NCBI GenBank assembly: GCA_949130485.1
Contig: OX422183.1
Location: 25,435,316 to 25,499,315 of the forward strand
DNA length: 64,000 bases
Reading direction: 5' to 3'
From: Agelas oroides
Taxonomy: Eukaryota > Porifera > Demospongiae > Agelasida > Agelasidae
The notes beneath the pieces are model-generated. The model saw only the letters and a program-made list of their open reading frames with translations, did no database searches and was not told where the DNA came from. Shown in pieces: positions 11,700 to 24,640 of the stretch; the first letter of the stretch is position 1, and every line of letters starts with the position of its first letter. The translations under genes were made by a program, and so were the position numbers.

Positions 11700-14497
11700 A
11701 AAACCCAAGGTAGGTAAACAAACTACATCCATAAGCTACAAATTTCTGGTAGTGAGCTAGCTACAAACAGATACAGACAGACTGTTTAGACCAAGCAAGT
11801 ACAGCTGCACACTAGAACTGACACTTCAGTCTCATTCAGAACTAAGTCTGGGAATGAAACTAGTTCACCTTGACATTGGTGGACGGGGTGACTGTAACGT
11901 GATCATCCCTATGGCTGAACAAGTACCATAACAATGTTGTGAACTCTCCACCTAGCTCTGTCTTGTTGATATGAGGTTATAACCATTGTGTTGGATTGTG
12001 TCAATGCATTAGGATTGATAAGTGTGTGTGCACAAACTACTGCATGTGGGACCTGTATTACTCAACAAAAGAATACGGAAAAAATTTCACGCGAATATTG
12101 AGTAGTTTTACGTGAATGTGTAGTAAGTGCACGGCATTTAACTTCCAGGCGATGCATTGTGCACTCAGCAAGACAGTTTATCAAGTTTCTTTAACAAGAT
12201 AGTGGCATATACTTTCGATTTTGCGAAAGAACAGCATTCATTGGAGCTTCCATTCGTCTAAACCAGTAGAGAAAGTCTAGTAGTTTTGGCAGGAGCTCTG
12301 GGTCTCAGAAACACCCTACTACCTGTGAGTCTGTCCATGGTGAAGGTCCATCCTGCCAAGTCTGCCATATTCTTGTTAGCTGTTAGCTGTTTACATATAT
12401 AGCTCTAGTCATTGAATACAGGTGCTTGAACAGTTTCAGTGACTGTATGGCATGCTATATTTGCATGAGTCATGTTTGTATTCGTCAGACTCAGCTCTTG
12501 TCTAATACCAGGTGCTAGTGTAACAGTATGGTGCAGGAAGCATGGTGGTGTTAAACTTCTTTCAAGCTAAGAGTTCAGAATCTTGTTGCTGGTCGATAAT
12601 TAGTAATAGGAAAATGTATGGGCAGTCAATAATTGGTACCGGTGTTCAATAATTGGCACAATAGTATGATATGAAAAAAGTGTTGTTCGCGCGTGCGTGT
12701 GCGTGTGCGCTATCACTCTGCTGAAAGGGGTTACTCTAATCGGGGAGACCCTACTCTATCGTTTGGTGCAAGAACCAAGTTCCTATGTAGTTTCTGGACT
12801 GAGATATGAAGGCAAGTACAAGTTGCGTTCAATAATTGGCACCATACCCTACCAGCAGAAATGCTGATTCCATCAATTGGCAGAACAATCATACTTTTGT
12901 TTAAACTTTCATCCTTGCTTACAACCCCATATATATCTATGGTCTTTCTCTTAGTCAATGTTTGTGCTCTTGCTGCTTACTAACTGCCTGGTGGAAAGTG
13001 TATTTCTGTAGTAGCTAGATCTACTTAATGGTTTGTTATCCACCTGTATTTGTGTCTTTCCACTTTGGGCACAGTTACTACTTGTTAAACCCCAAGAGGA
13101 AGAAGAAGAAGTTTATAGTTATGAATGAATGAATGAATGAAGCCACAAAGTTCATGTGTTTTTCAATGGCAACTGCTCCCAGTTGTGTTAAACTTCAGTA
13201 AGTCCTCTCAGACTTGTAAAGTTAAAACATTAGGCACTATTTATGATAAATGTTCCTGTCTGTTCTACACCCTTGTGCCTGTAAATCAGTTACAACCCTC
13301 ATCTTCGGGCATGATATAAACAATACATAATGAAGTAGAGGTTTTCAGGGAAGTTATTTCAATGCTAGCAAACTGAACTGTTCGTTATCTGTGAAAACGT
13401 AACATTTTTCTAGTAGTGTATTTCAGGTTTATATGTAACTGACAAAATATTAGCAACAGACAGACGCAAAAACACCCCAGCTATCTAACTCCCTTACACA
13501 GATGCACCATAGGTTGGGTGCATTAGAAGGATTGTGCAATTCATGTTAGAGTAACATTGGCATACTTATCATCTTTTCAAGTAAATACAACTTTAATGTG
13601 CCATGTGTTTGCTATCGTCAATACTATAATGTCCCTTTTGAGCAAATACCCTCCCCTTTTTAGTCCTCAAGTTTTTACATAGGTAGTTTTTACTCATTTA
13701 AATGCCCCATTGGTGAGCACCATCTGGGCATACCTTCAGTGAGTTTTTGTCATTGGGTGTTTTTGTAAATGTGTACACCCATGAACGACTAGCCTAGCTC
13801 ATTCACAGCCACCACCCAGGTTTTGTCACTCACACTACAAGCTTACACAAGTCGTCCCTTAAGACCACTAGTGACACAAGTAACATTGATGCCACTGAAA
13901 AGAACATCCCTGTGGAGCTAGTCTTCTGCATTCTGTAAGCAGCCTAGTGTTTCTATGCAACTAGTTAGTCCTCATACAATAGACACTGATGCTCCAGGTG
14001 CCCCTCCCAAATATCACTGTAACTGTCTTACACTTCAACCCACTAGTGTGGGAGGCCTGACCCAATTTCTCTTTTCGAGGTCCTTTATTGGAAGTCATAG
14101 TGGTCAGAGGTCACACACATAGCCATAGCATGCTATTGAATAGGCAAATGAGGCAGAAAATGACCCAGGCATTGGTCACAAAACATAAAGGCAAAATAAT
14201 TTTGGTCTTTCTTACATATCGTGGTCATTCACACACCTTTTGCAGTACAGACAGAGTGTGATCCTGAAACCCATGAGGATGCTGATGTATTCCATCCTAA
14301 AATATGGAGAAAATGTAGTAATTTAAATTTTATGCAAGTGAGACAATTGGGATCATTGCTGAACTTTTCTGCCGTTCTTGAGGTTTCAGCATAGCTAGCT
14401 ATGACCTGTATTGTAGCTATACCTGTGACAATATTTTGATCGCACACAAACAGGGCATAAATATATACACAGAATACACACATATATGTTATATATA
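11700..14497. other. Intronic stretch with a dispersed repeat
   Basis: 12398-12600 matches 62304-62465 (TATAGCTCTAGTCATTGAAT, then GTTCAGAATCTTGTTGCTGG) and partly 55905-55960. A 'CAATAATTGG' word recurs near 12593, 12625, 12645 and 12828. A short (GAAT)n is at 13122-13140. No gene is supported. Confidence 0.5.
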
Positions 14498-15590
14498 AAC
14501 CATAGTAAGGAGGTGTATATGCTACCTGAGACCGAGGTCAGAGGAAGTTTGCAGAAGATATACCCCGAGCTGAAGGCGAGTGGTATATCTAACTGCAAAC
14601 TTCCGATGACCGAGGTCAAGGGTAGTATGATTCGCAATATACACCACTTCATTACGGTTCATATAATATATACTATAGTGTGCGGGTGGATTACGTAAGC
14701 AGTTTCCGTTTCCGGTATTGCATTTTTGGATTGACGTGCCTAGTGTTGCAGTGCATTGCTGCTGCTTTTTGACTGGAAAAGGATGCATTTGAGTATGCTT
14801 AGGCCACTAAAGGATCCCTGAAACATTTCTGTAGTTGAGGCAGAGGGATCCATGACGAGAAGCGTTTCGCTCGCGTCAACTTGAAACCAAGATGCTGCTG
14901 GCACTCGGCGATGATGCCGATGGGCAGCTAGCTTGCTACCTAGCCACTCTCACAAGCTGGAGACCATGAAACAATGATTCGAGCTGGCAGTACAACGGCA
15001 AACATCCCAGTTCCGCTGGCAGTGGCGGCAATGACTTGTTGACCCACAGCGCTATCTCTGGATCAACTGCCAGGCAAGTGAAATTATCGTTGGCATCCAT
15101 CAGGATAGAGTGGCTAGCTGTTGGGAAGCAGTCCAACCGTGCATGGTTCCACACCAAGCAAGAAGTACAGCTGCACAAATAAAACTTGGCTGTTGTGCTA
15201 GTACTGAGTACAGTACGGGGGCTCTATATAGTGCTGGCAGTAGCTCTCCTAGTGAGGCCCAGGGATAATTGGCCCTTCCATTGCAAAGCAAAGTTTCTTC
15301 AAATTAACTGTTGGCTGCTATATACATTCACTCTACCTTATTTACTCATTTAACTTAATAAGGCATCCTATGTACAATATTGCACCATGCCAGGCCAAGC
15401 ATACACACCTTCCAGATTCAACAAGTAATAAATGTAGTCCTTTACTCACCCAAATATACACCCTGACTCAGCAATATACTCCCTGCGGTCGAAATATACA
15501 CCCCTGACTCAGCAATATACTCCCTGCAGTCGCAACTGCAGGGAGTATATTGCTGAGTCAGGGGTCTATATGCGCCATGAAGCGCCTTTG
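14498..15590 (+). repeat. Dispersed repeat, intact copy of the split repeat at 1985-3560
   Basis: It starts with the palindromic MITE (14498-14662) and runs on without the 0.76-kb insertion seen in the other copy. It ends in a palindromic array of CTGACTCAGCAATATACTCC units (about 15458-15575). A solo GC-rich end (GTGGGGCTCGCTCAC) follows at 15636-15660. Confidence 0.75.
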
Positions 15591-15721
15591 ATCCACCCAC
15601 GCACTATAGTATATATATTCTTTTTCACTACAAGTGTGGGGCTCGCTCACTCTTACCCCAAATAAAGCACACATATACATTTAAAATTGTTGCATTACAG
15701 TAGCATCAGACAGAGACTAAC

Positions 15722-15968
15722 CATGATGGCATCCACATTTCTGAGAAGATCTCTTGACAAGCCATTTGAAGCAATGTAGGAGTGCAAATGCTCCTTCAAT
15801 TTTTCACCAGGAACACTAGTATCACTTTGCGGAGCAGTAAATAAGTTGGGTACATCCAGCTTCATCACATCAAGGATATATTTTACTGGTTGTTTTAATT
15901 CAGCATAAAAGAGAGCTTTAGAGGAAATAAAATCCAATATAAATCCATGCTCATTTGGCTCTGGAAAC
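15722..15968 (-). CDS. Exon D6
   Basis: The acceptor has a long T tract (TTTTTTTTTCAG) and the donor is ATCATG|GTTAGTC. The 247 nt are open and read FPEPNEHGFILDFISSKALF, then YILDVMKLDVPNLF. Incoming phase is 2 and outgoing phase is 0. Confidence 0.9.
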
Positions 15969-16669
15969 CTGAAAAAAAAAATGCATGGTAATCATCCATT
16001 ATGAGGTTGTTCGTTTTTTGACATTGGTGTCAACAGTTGGTGATACAGTGGAATCTCTCTAACATGAACAACATGCATGTCTGGGTAGGGAGGTGTCCAT
16101 ATTTTGGGGCTTCTTGATATACCTGTTTCCAGTAGGTGTGGCAATGCATAATTAGGCTGCTAAAGCCTGTATTCTGGTGAAAAAGATTAGCGAAAGACTA
16201 TTTCTAGGATTACTTATGCTAAAAATAAAGTCGAGTCATTAAATTCAACAATCCTGTGGAAGAGGTAGGCAAGCACCCACCAAAGAAGGTAATTAAATGT
16301 TGTTTATGTGCAGCTTTTAGTGTTTGTTATTTAGAATATGGAAGAGTCAAAATTTTAGGCAAGCTGTAAATTATTACATGCAATGAAGATTCAATCTGAA
16401 CCAGGGTGTTTTGTCTACTTTTACACGATGCCCACTATGGAGAGTCTCCATACATAAGGAAAGCTTCCAGTGTAATGCCAATCAGGGATTCCATGCTTTG
16501 AATAAGTGTAACCCTATCCGTTCTAGGAAATTCAAAGTTTCTCAAGTCAAAGAGCATGGCTCAGTGTGTAGTGCAGTGATGATTACTTTAGTCATTGGCT
16601 GCTAAAACATTTGATCATGTCAATCAGTAGAGTTACTGTACTACATAAAACACTTTTGGTCCAACATAC

Positions 16670-16761
16670 CTTTTTACTACTTCCTTAAACAGCAACGCCC
16701 AATGAACATCAGTAAGGTCACAATGACTGGAAGCATAACTTCTCAGATACTCTGACAGAAA
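16670..16761 (-). CDS. Exon D5
   Basis: The acceptor is CGCCCTGCAG and the donor is AAAAAG|GTATGTTGG. It reads FLSEYLRSYASSHCDLTDV and then WALLFKEVVK, leaving two bases that complete the first arginine codon of D6. The upstream intron is 10.2 kb and contains the TTAA elements and a LINE. Confidence 0.82.
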
Positions 16762-16913
16762 CTGCAGGGCGTAATTGCATGTTCAACAGATATTTTTGTA
16801 ACCAAATACTTTGTTAATAACAACTTCAAAACAGTGCAGTAAGACCAAGTAGAAATGAATTGTTTCTCATCCCCATCCATTCTGATTTTAACCATCCACA
16901 TGGGCCTTTTATT

Positions 16914-17100
16914 TACTGTAAAATTGGAATAATAGGCACCCACACAAGATAAGCACCCCATGCATATAGGCACCTATTTTGATTAAAAAAAAACATCGCA
17001 TTTATACGCACCCATACAAAAATAGACACCCCCCTGCAAACGGAAGTGAATTGCTGATTCAGCTTTTTGAACATAGCAGCTAATGTAGGATTACAAGTAA
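16914..17100 (-). mobile_element. Partial copy of the TACCGTAAAAT MITE
   Basis: It begins TACTGTAAAATTGG and carries the GCACCC-rich body of 3891-4478 in inverted orientation, truncated inside. Confidence 0.6.
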
Positions 17101-19770
17101 GCTAACGACACAGGATAAAAGCTAGCTATTAAGTTTACTTAGCCTAACAGATGGAGGATAAAATACCTCTCAGCTTTTCCTCTTTCTACTTTTAATCATG
17201 AGCTAGTAGGAAAATCTCTGCTATACATATGCTTCATACCCAAAGCACAAAGCTAGCAGTGGAATCTTTGCTATATCAGAGTAGTATAGCTCTGTGATGT
17301 ATAATATTTCTTGATCTCACATTTTCAGTTCAATTCCCTGCTGTCTAGACTTGTTACCCTATTTCACCATGTATGCAAAAGGCACAGGAAATTGCTACTT
17401 CATCTTCAACACTGGCAAAAATGGGTGCAAATTGCATTGCACAATCTATCTAACACACACTATGTACCAAATTTCATCACAACAGCATCAAATGAAACTT
17501 TCGCATAGACTCCACATTAGAGATTACTAGGTTAATGCACATTGAAGTGGTGATAAAACAGCTAAAATGCCACCTTGCCACATCAAAGTGGCACACCCTT
17601 GTTGTTGATTCAATTTGCTGAAATGGGAAACTGAAAACCAAGCAATGCCACCTTAGCCTCATACTCGCTAAATATACAAGAGTCAGAATTAAGCAATTCA
17701 AAGTGATATATAACTGGTTGACACTGTATATAAGGGCCTTATTTAAATGTTTTTATACTTGCATACTTGTATTGTGGGTTATTAACCCTCGGCGCGCATG
17801 CGCACCAAGGGTTACGGGTCGCAGCCAAAATATTTTGGACCCAATACAGTTCCGTTGCCAAACAGTTCTGTTACGGGCATATTTTTGGAACTGAATCAGT
17901 ACTACAGTAGCATCAAGACAGTATCAGATCAGTACGCACATATCTGTATCAGACCTGTACAAATAGCATGTCTTAGGGCTGTTTTTGTTTGTTTGTTGTT
18001 TGTTTGTTTTTAATTGTGTAGGAATGCTCCTTCAGCCTGTACTGGCCGGTCTTCCAGGAGGTCCTCAAACAGATAAAACTGATACAGAGCTGCAGAACTG
18101 ATACAGATCCAATTTACCGTTTGGTATCAGACCCGTTGCCAAAACGTTCTGTTGCGTTCCTGGGTACAGATCTGGATCAGATTGGTTCCAGTTCTGATTC
18201 AAAATGTACGATTTTGCTGTGTGTGTTTCTGTCTATCTGTCTGTCTGTCCGTTTTCTCTATTCTGCCTTCTCGCACTTTTAGGCGTTCAACGAGAGGTAT
18301 CAGCGGTTACAGCGTGGAAAATGCAGTAAAACTAAAAAGCCGTTTTCTCTGAAACTGTTTAGTCAAAAGTTAGAAGCGTTAACTTATAAACGGGATTCAC
18401 TTTGTTCACCGATTCTGAGGTCTGGCACATGCGCTATGCATTACGTAATCCATTACTCGAGTCAGAGTAAACATGTAAGAGGGAAAGTTGGCGTGTCCGA
18501 AACAGCAAGGTGAGGGGAAAATTTACGTAAAGCTAGTCTAAAATGCCCCTGCAAAGTGATAGTCTGATAGTTGAGGTAGAAATTTGGGATCTGTGCCTGC
18601 CAGTGGCACACATGTATGTACAATGATTTATAAGTTACATGTGTGCAACGGCAGGCTACATACTCTTGATGACACCCCAGCTTGAAGTGCTCAAGCATCT
18701 TGGCCATGCAAACTTTGATGACAACAGGTCAGCAGAATTGAATTGATTTTTCCATTTATCGCTGTTTGGGATGATGTTTGGATGAAATATGGCCTTAATT
18801 TAGATCAGAAGAAACTACATGGAAGCGACCAAATTGTTTATCAACAATGAGGAGTTTGACCAAACCAAACCAACCACAGCACAGATTGCATTCAGTATCA
18901 TCCACAGGGAAGGGTCAGGTGGCTTCTCAGGGGGTTTGCGTGTTTGTGGAATGCACTCGGAGAAGCTGATAGCTAGCTTTTGAAAGAGGACTCAAGTTTA
19001 AAATTGGTACCTGCTTATAACTCTTTAGTTACACCACCCTTTCACCAAAAAGTGTCTGCTGACACAAGCCAAATACCTAATTGGGCTTACTCCAGATTTT
19101 TGAATGGTAATGTAATGCAGGTGCAAGAAAAAGTACTTCAATTGTGCTGCTAAAAACTTGCGATTCTTCAACCTGACAAAGCATTTACTTATCCTTCAAC
19201 TAAAATTACAAAGCTTCAGCACAAGGATTCTGGCTTTTGTCACAAGACCCTTTCCTCTGTCAGTTGGGTTAGGGCCTAGACTGGTAGACAACAAAATTAA
19301 GTAGCTGACTGATTTATGGCCATGTGTCTGATTGGCCACACTTAACACACTAAAGCCCATGTCACCAGACCCTTATCTGTGAACAGGAGGGAGAACATGA
19401 CGTCACATCATAGTGGCAATTAATGTGCTGTGATGACATTCCAAGTGAATTAGTGCTACAAGCAAGAGTGGTGCTATGAATGAAGTCATAATGAGTGCAT
19501 TCAATTTTCAACTGTGCTGAAGCCATCTGACAGGATAGACCTGTACATTGCTAGTTTAATGGTCGCTTGTTCATGAGAAGCAATTTTGACTATAGCCAGA
19601 CGCCTTCAGTTTTGTTGACGCCCACATTGACTTCGTCCATAGAGCACTAGTTGTAGCTTGTATTCGTGGTTGTTGCTATCATACAGCACATTGTCAATGT
19701 CACATGGTCACCATGGGCCAGTGTGGCAGTGCGTATTATGTCATTGCTGAATGCTAGGAATTTCATTCCA
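17101..19770. other. Intronic stretch without a supported gene
   Basis: It contains a GC-rich palindromic word (GCGCATGCGC near 17794), short (TTTG)n (17985-18010) and (CTGT)n (18230-18248) tracts, and otherwise unassigned sequence. A frame at 18152-18352 has no recognised domain. Confidence 0.4.
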
Positions 19771-20782
19771 TTAAGGTGGCAGGGAACCCTGTGTTTTCAA
19801 GGTCAACAAACCTGGAATCCAAGCTGATAGAATTCTTTGTCTTTGTAAACTTTTAGCGCACAGTCCGTTTTGGGAGTCTTCAACCATTCACTGTCCGTAA
19901 AATTGGGGATTTCCCCCATTTCCTGTCGGCATTGCCATCCAATAATCAGTTTATAATTAAGTTAGTTAAGATGTGGCCTGGCGGAACCCCTCATGTGGTG
20001 GTCGGAACTTTGAAGATAAGCTTAGATCGACTTAAAAAAAGAAAGAAAAAAAGAGAGCAGTTTAGTAGAGTGCTGTAGTGTCAGTAGCTGTGAGTAGTGT
20101 GTAATGCCTGCTTGTGAAAGCAAGCTTGTGTCTAGAAGCAGCAGAAAGGCCACAGTGGCCAAGACTGTATTTGTTGAGTAGGCCCAGGTCTCGCGGCCGT
20201 ATGCCTAGCCTAGTTGGTGACCGTGGCCAGGTGCTTCGAGTGCTGGGCTGGGCTTTAACCAGAATACGCAATTTATCGTTGGTGCTACGCTCTGGTACCC
20301 AAGGGAGCTGAACGGTGGTTGTGTGTGGAACAGAGCCGTGAGTTGTTTAGCGACATAAGGGGGAGAGGTGGGGCTAGTAATGGTTGCTTGCACTCGTGAA
20401 TGAGCCCCTCCCGTAGACAAGCTGTGAATTTTTGGAAATGTGCATTCATTTTGTTGCAGTCAAAGTTGTCCATTCCAAGAGTAGTGACAAACATGAGTCT
20501 AGCCTGACTTTGAGAGTAGCTCTGAACAAAAGCTGGCACAGACTGATTTGAGATACATTGGTGGTTAGGACGCTACCTACAGTGAGCATGTAGATGCGTC
20601 CATCGAGTGGCAATTTTTGCTCGTGAATATATTAATAAGCTACTAAAACCCCTTTTTTAAAATTAAGCAAGATTGCCCTAAAGCAAACCCTAACCCTCAA
20701 ACTAGGAGTAACCCTGGTCCTGACTGTAACCCTAGTTTACGTTTTCGTTAACCTCTGCCGCAAGACTTCACAGCCACCTTAA
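19771..20782 (+). mobile_element. TTAA family A, copy 2
   Basis: A 1.0-kb element from TTAAGGTGGCAGGG to CAGCCACCTTAA. Its right-hand TTAA (20779-20782) is also the left-hand TTAA of copy 3. TTAA duplication plus short inverted ends is the piggyBac pattern. There is no transposase inside; internal ORFs of 60-80 codons are conserved only as repeat sequence. Confidence 0.85.
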
Positions 20783-21805
20783 GGTGGCACAGTACCCTGG
20801 ATTTTTAAGGTCAACAAACCTGGAATCCAAGCAGATAGACTTCTTTGTCTTGTTAAAATTTTAGCACACAGTCCGTTTTGAGAGTCTCAAACCATTCACG
20901 GTCCGTAAAATTGGGGATTTTCCCCGTTTCCTGTCAGCATTGCCATCCAATAATCAGTTTATAATTAAGTTAGTTAAGATGTGGCCTGGCGGCACCCTTC
21001 ATGTGGTGGTCGGAACTTTGAAAATAAGCTTAGATCGACTTAAAAAATAAATAAATAAAAAAAATAAAAAAAGAAGGAGTTTAGTAGAGTGCTGTAGTGT
21101 CAGTAGCTGTGAGTAGTGCGTAATGTCTGCTTGTAAAAGCAAGCTTGCGTCTGGAAGAAGCAGAAAGGCCACAGTGGCCAAGACTGTGTTTGTTGAGTAG
21201 GCCCAGGTCTCGCGGCCGTATGCCTAGCCTAGTTGGTGACCGTAGCCAGGTGCTTCAAGTGCTGGGATGGGCTTTAACTAGAATACGCAATTTATCGTTG
21301 GTGCTACAGTCTGACAGACAAGGTAGCTGAACGGTGGCTGTGTGTGGAACAGAGCCGTGAGTTGTTTAGCGACATAAGGGAGAGAGGTGGGGCTAGTAAT
21401 GCTTGCTTCCACTCGTGAATGAGCCCCTCCTGTAGACAAGCTGTGAATTTTTTAAAATGTGCATTCATTTTGGTGCAGTCAAAGTTGTCCATTCAAAGAG
21501 TAGTGACAAACATGAGTCTAGCCTGACTTTGAGAGTAGCTTTGAACAAAAGCTGGCATAGATTGTTTTGAGATACATTGGTGGTTGGGACGCTACCTACA
21601 GTGAGCGTGTAGATGTGTCCATCGAGTGGCAATTTGGGGTTCATGAATATATTAATGAGCTACTAAAACCCTTTTTAAAATTAGGCAAAGCAAGATTGCC
21701 CTAAAGCAAACCCTAATCCTGGAACTAGGAGTAACCCTGGTCCTGACTGTAACCCAGGTTTATGTTTTCGTTAACCTCCGCCGAGTGACGACCGTGCCAC
21801 CTTAA
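20779..21805 (+). mobile_element. TTAA family A, copy 3
   Basis: It runs from TTAAGGTGGCACAG to GACCGTGCCACCTTAA, head to tail with copy 2 and sharing one TTAA. Degenerate CCCTAA-like words near its right end are followed outside by the telomere-like stretch. Confidence 0.85.
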
Positions 21806-21895
21806 AACCCTAAGCCTAGCCCTAGCCCTAACCCTAGTTTGCCTTAACCCTAAAATTCCTAACCCTAATCCCATTAACCCTAATCTTCCTAACTA
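21804..21895. repeat. Degenerate interstitial telomere-like repeat
   Basis: Several CCCTAA and CCCTAG words (CTAGCCCTAACCCTAG, then TTAACCCTAATC) follow family A copy 3 directly. CCCTAA is the common animal telomere unit. The array is too degenerate to call functional. Confidence 0.55.
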
Positions 21896-22400
21896 GACCT
21901 CAGCATTACCCATGAACAACCCTGGGTTCAGTCAGCTGTCCAATGGGAGGGTTAGGGTATGCTGACTCTCATGAACCTCATTATTGATCTTCTGCTGAAA
22001 CACTGGCAGCTTGGCTTGGGGTTGAAAGGAATGGGTTAATGATGTTGAATATTTATGAGTATGCTCTAAGCCTTTCATAGACTCAAACCTGAACAGAACT
22101 GGGATATGAACCTCATTAACCCTCTTTGGATACTTGTGAACGTTGTTAGTGTCCCGATTGAGATCAATGAATCTCATTAAAGGCATGTAATTCCGGCTGG
22201 AAGTCAGGCAATATCTCTCCTCATGCATATTAATAGGTTGAATTTAGCTAGCTCTGTGTGGCACCCCTAGGCAACATTCCATTCATTGGTCCTCAAGAAT
22301 ATGATTAGTGGTGTCATGTTTGTTCTGTGGTAGCACTGGATTGGGTTGACTTGACAAATGTGACATGTTGAATATTCATAGTTCAGTTATGTGCAGCATC

Positions 22401-22660
22401 TTAAGGTGGCACGGTACCCTGTATTTTCAAGGTCAACAAACCTGGAATCCAAGTTGATAGACTTCTTTGTCTTGTTAAAATTTTAGCGCACAGTCCGTTT
22501 TGGGAGTCTCAAACCGTTCACGGTCCGTAAAATTGGGGATTTTCCCCATTTCCTGTCGGCATTGCCATCCAATAATCAGTTTATAATTAAGTTAGTTAAG
22601 ATGTGGCCTGGCGGCACCCTTCATGTGGTGCTCGGAACTTTGAAGATAAGCTTAGATCGA

Positions 22661-22698
<38 letters not shown>

Positions 22699-23427
22699 GG
22701 AGTTTAGTAGAGTGCTGTAGTGTCAGTAGCTGTGAGTAGTGCGTGATGCCTGCTTGTGAAAGCAAGCTTGTGTCTAGAAGCAGCAGAAAGGCCACAGTGG
22801 CCAAGACTGTATTTGTTGAGTAGGCCCAGGTCTCGCGGCCGTATGCCTAGTCTAGTTGGTGACCGTGGCCAGGTGCTTCGAGTGCTGGGCTGGGCTTTAA
22901 CTAGAATACGCAATTTATCGTTTGTGCTACAGTCTGACAGACAAGGGAGCTGAACGGTGGCTGTGTGTGGAACAGAGCCGTGAGTTGTTTAGCGACATAA
23001 GGGGGAGAGGTGGGGCTAGTAATGCTTGCTTCCACTCGTGAATGAGCCCCTCCTGTAGACAAGCTGTGAATTTTTTAAAATGTGCATTCATTTTGGTGCA
23101 GTCAAAGTTGTCCATTCAAAGAGTAGTGACAAACATGAGTCTAGCCTGACTTTGAGAGTAGCTTTGAACAAAAGCTGGCATAGATTGTTTTGAGATACAT
23201 TGGTGGTTGGGACGCTACCTACAGTGAGCATGTAGATGTGTCCATCGAGTGGCAATTTGGGGTTCATGAATATATTAATGAGCTACTAAAACCCTTTTTA
23301 AAATTAGGCAAAGCAAGATTGCCCTAAAGCAAACCCTAATCCTGGAACTAGGAGTAACCCTGGTCCTGACTGTAACCCAGGTTTATGTTTTCGTTAACCT
23401 CCGCCGAGTGACGACCGTGCCACCTTA
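22401..23427 (+). mobile_element. TTAA family A, copy 4
   Basis: It has perfect ends, TTAAGGTGGCACGGT and ACCGTGCCACCTTAA, with TTAA on both sides. It carries a 30-bp poly-A run (22664-22693) where copies 2 and 3 have shorter A-rich tracts. It is closest to copy 3 in its right half. Confidence 0.9.
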
Positions 23428-24000
23428 ATGTGATGTTTACTATCCCATTGTTCTCTTTAGATGCAAAATACAAAGATCTAAGTTTCCGAGACTGTCACAG
23501 ATCTCTACCAAATCTCCAGACACAGTAGCACCTTGCTTGTGTCACTGTTCTCATCTTCAGCTAGATATGCATCTAACACGATTTCATTTCAGTGAATCTT
23601 GTGTATATTTTACATTATCAGAGAGTTTAGTACTTTTCTTCTACATTGGCTCTGATTTCCATTTGTTTTAGCTTGCATGTAGACTTCATTCTGCAAAGCC
23701 AAACCCTACATATTGGCATGCGTAGCCTGTACACTGCCAGCGTAAGTTTGCAGTTTGGCGCATGAATGCGCGCGCATCAGCATATTCTGTCACGTGGTAA
23801 TCATGTGCCTTCTGTCCTCAGGGTCGGTGAACAAAGTGAATCCCCTTACTTAAACTTACGGCGACTATGTCAGCCATTTTCTTCACGTGCAATGTTTCCG
23901 TATACCTCTCCGTAACACGTACGTAGCGGTAATGTGTGATCAGGTGACTTGGAGCACGCGTATTGTGATTTTCCGTCGAACTTGGACGTTTGTGACTGTC
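23428..24000. other. Intronic stretch without a supported gene
   Basis: No recognisable coding or repeat structure was found apart from a GC-rich patch near 23755-23790 (GCGCATGAATGCGCGCGC). Confidence 0.35.
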
Positions 24001-24009
24001 TTTTACGAG

Positions 24010-24640
24010 AGGTTCAGAAAGGTATGCCCACAGTGTAGGCTCCCGCACATTATGCTTCATTGCTATCCTATTATGCTATTCCTTTATTCCTGATAATTTT
24101 ACCAATTATGCTCAGTTATCTTCCCCATTATGCCCAATGTGTAAGAGCGTTTACGTGACAGTCCTGATCGCGTAGGAGCCTTGAGTCGGTCCAGCAATGA
24201 TACAGTCGACTCGGATGATGTGGACTCCGCCTCCTTGGGCATACTACCCGAGCTCTGATATGAGCTGTTGCAAGAGTCAAGACGTTGCGATCCTCGTGCT
24301 AGTAGTACCTTTTAGTTTAATAGTAGCGTGAGCGGTATATACGACTAAAGTTACTTTACACGTGGGCATTGTTTAGTAGTTCAAAGGTTAAATAATTACG
24401 TAAGCGCGTTGGGTTTACCTATTATGCTCGAAATTGTGCTTATGCTAATAGCTCCCTATTGTGCTTTAAATTATGCCGGCATAATGTGCGCATGCCTACC
24501 ACAGTGTAATACCGTAGTGCATGCAATGGAGTGCAATAGGTCTATGCGTCTGAGAAAGGTATGCGCACAGTGTAATACCATAGTGCACGTGAAGAGGTCA
24601 GTTTGTGACTGTGGCCATGCCTTCGCATCAAAGAAAAGGA
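24010..24640 (+). other. Zinc-ribbon-like fragments with ATTATGC words
   Basis: Three short stretches encode a KVC-QC start: FRKVCPQC at ~24013, an LPQCNTVVHAMEC-like stretch near 24497, and LRKVCAQCNTIVHVK at ~24550. The last continues as a C-x2-C / C-x-C-G-H pattern ending in SKKRK, which could bind one zinc. ATTATGC or near variants recur between them. It may be a mobile-element ORF fragment; function is unknown. Confidence 0.45.

Larger units (their letters stand above)
8390..11700. mobile_element. Repeat split by a LINE insertion
   Basis: The sequences flanking the LINE (8390-8836 and about 11593-11700) occur close together at 63105-63510, for example AAACAGAAGGCTGACCAA and TATTGAGAAGCCA. 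The 63-kb copy therefore shows the uninterrupted arrangement. The repeat has no recognised coding part. Confidence 0.65.
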
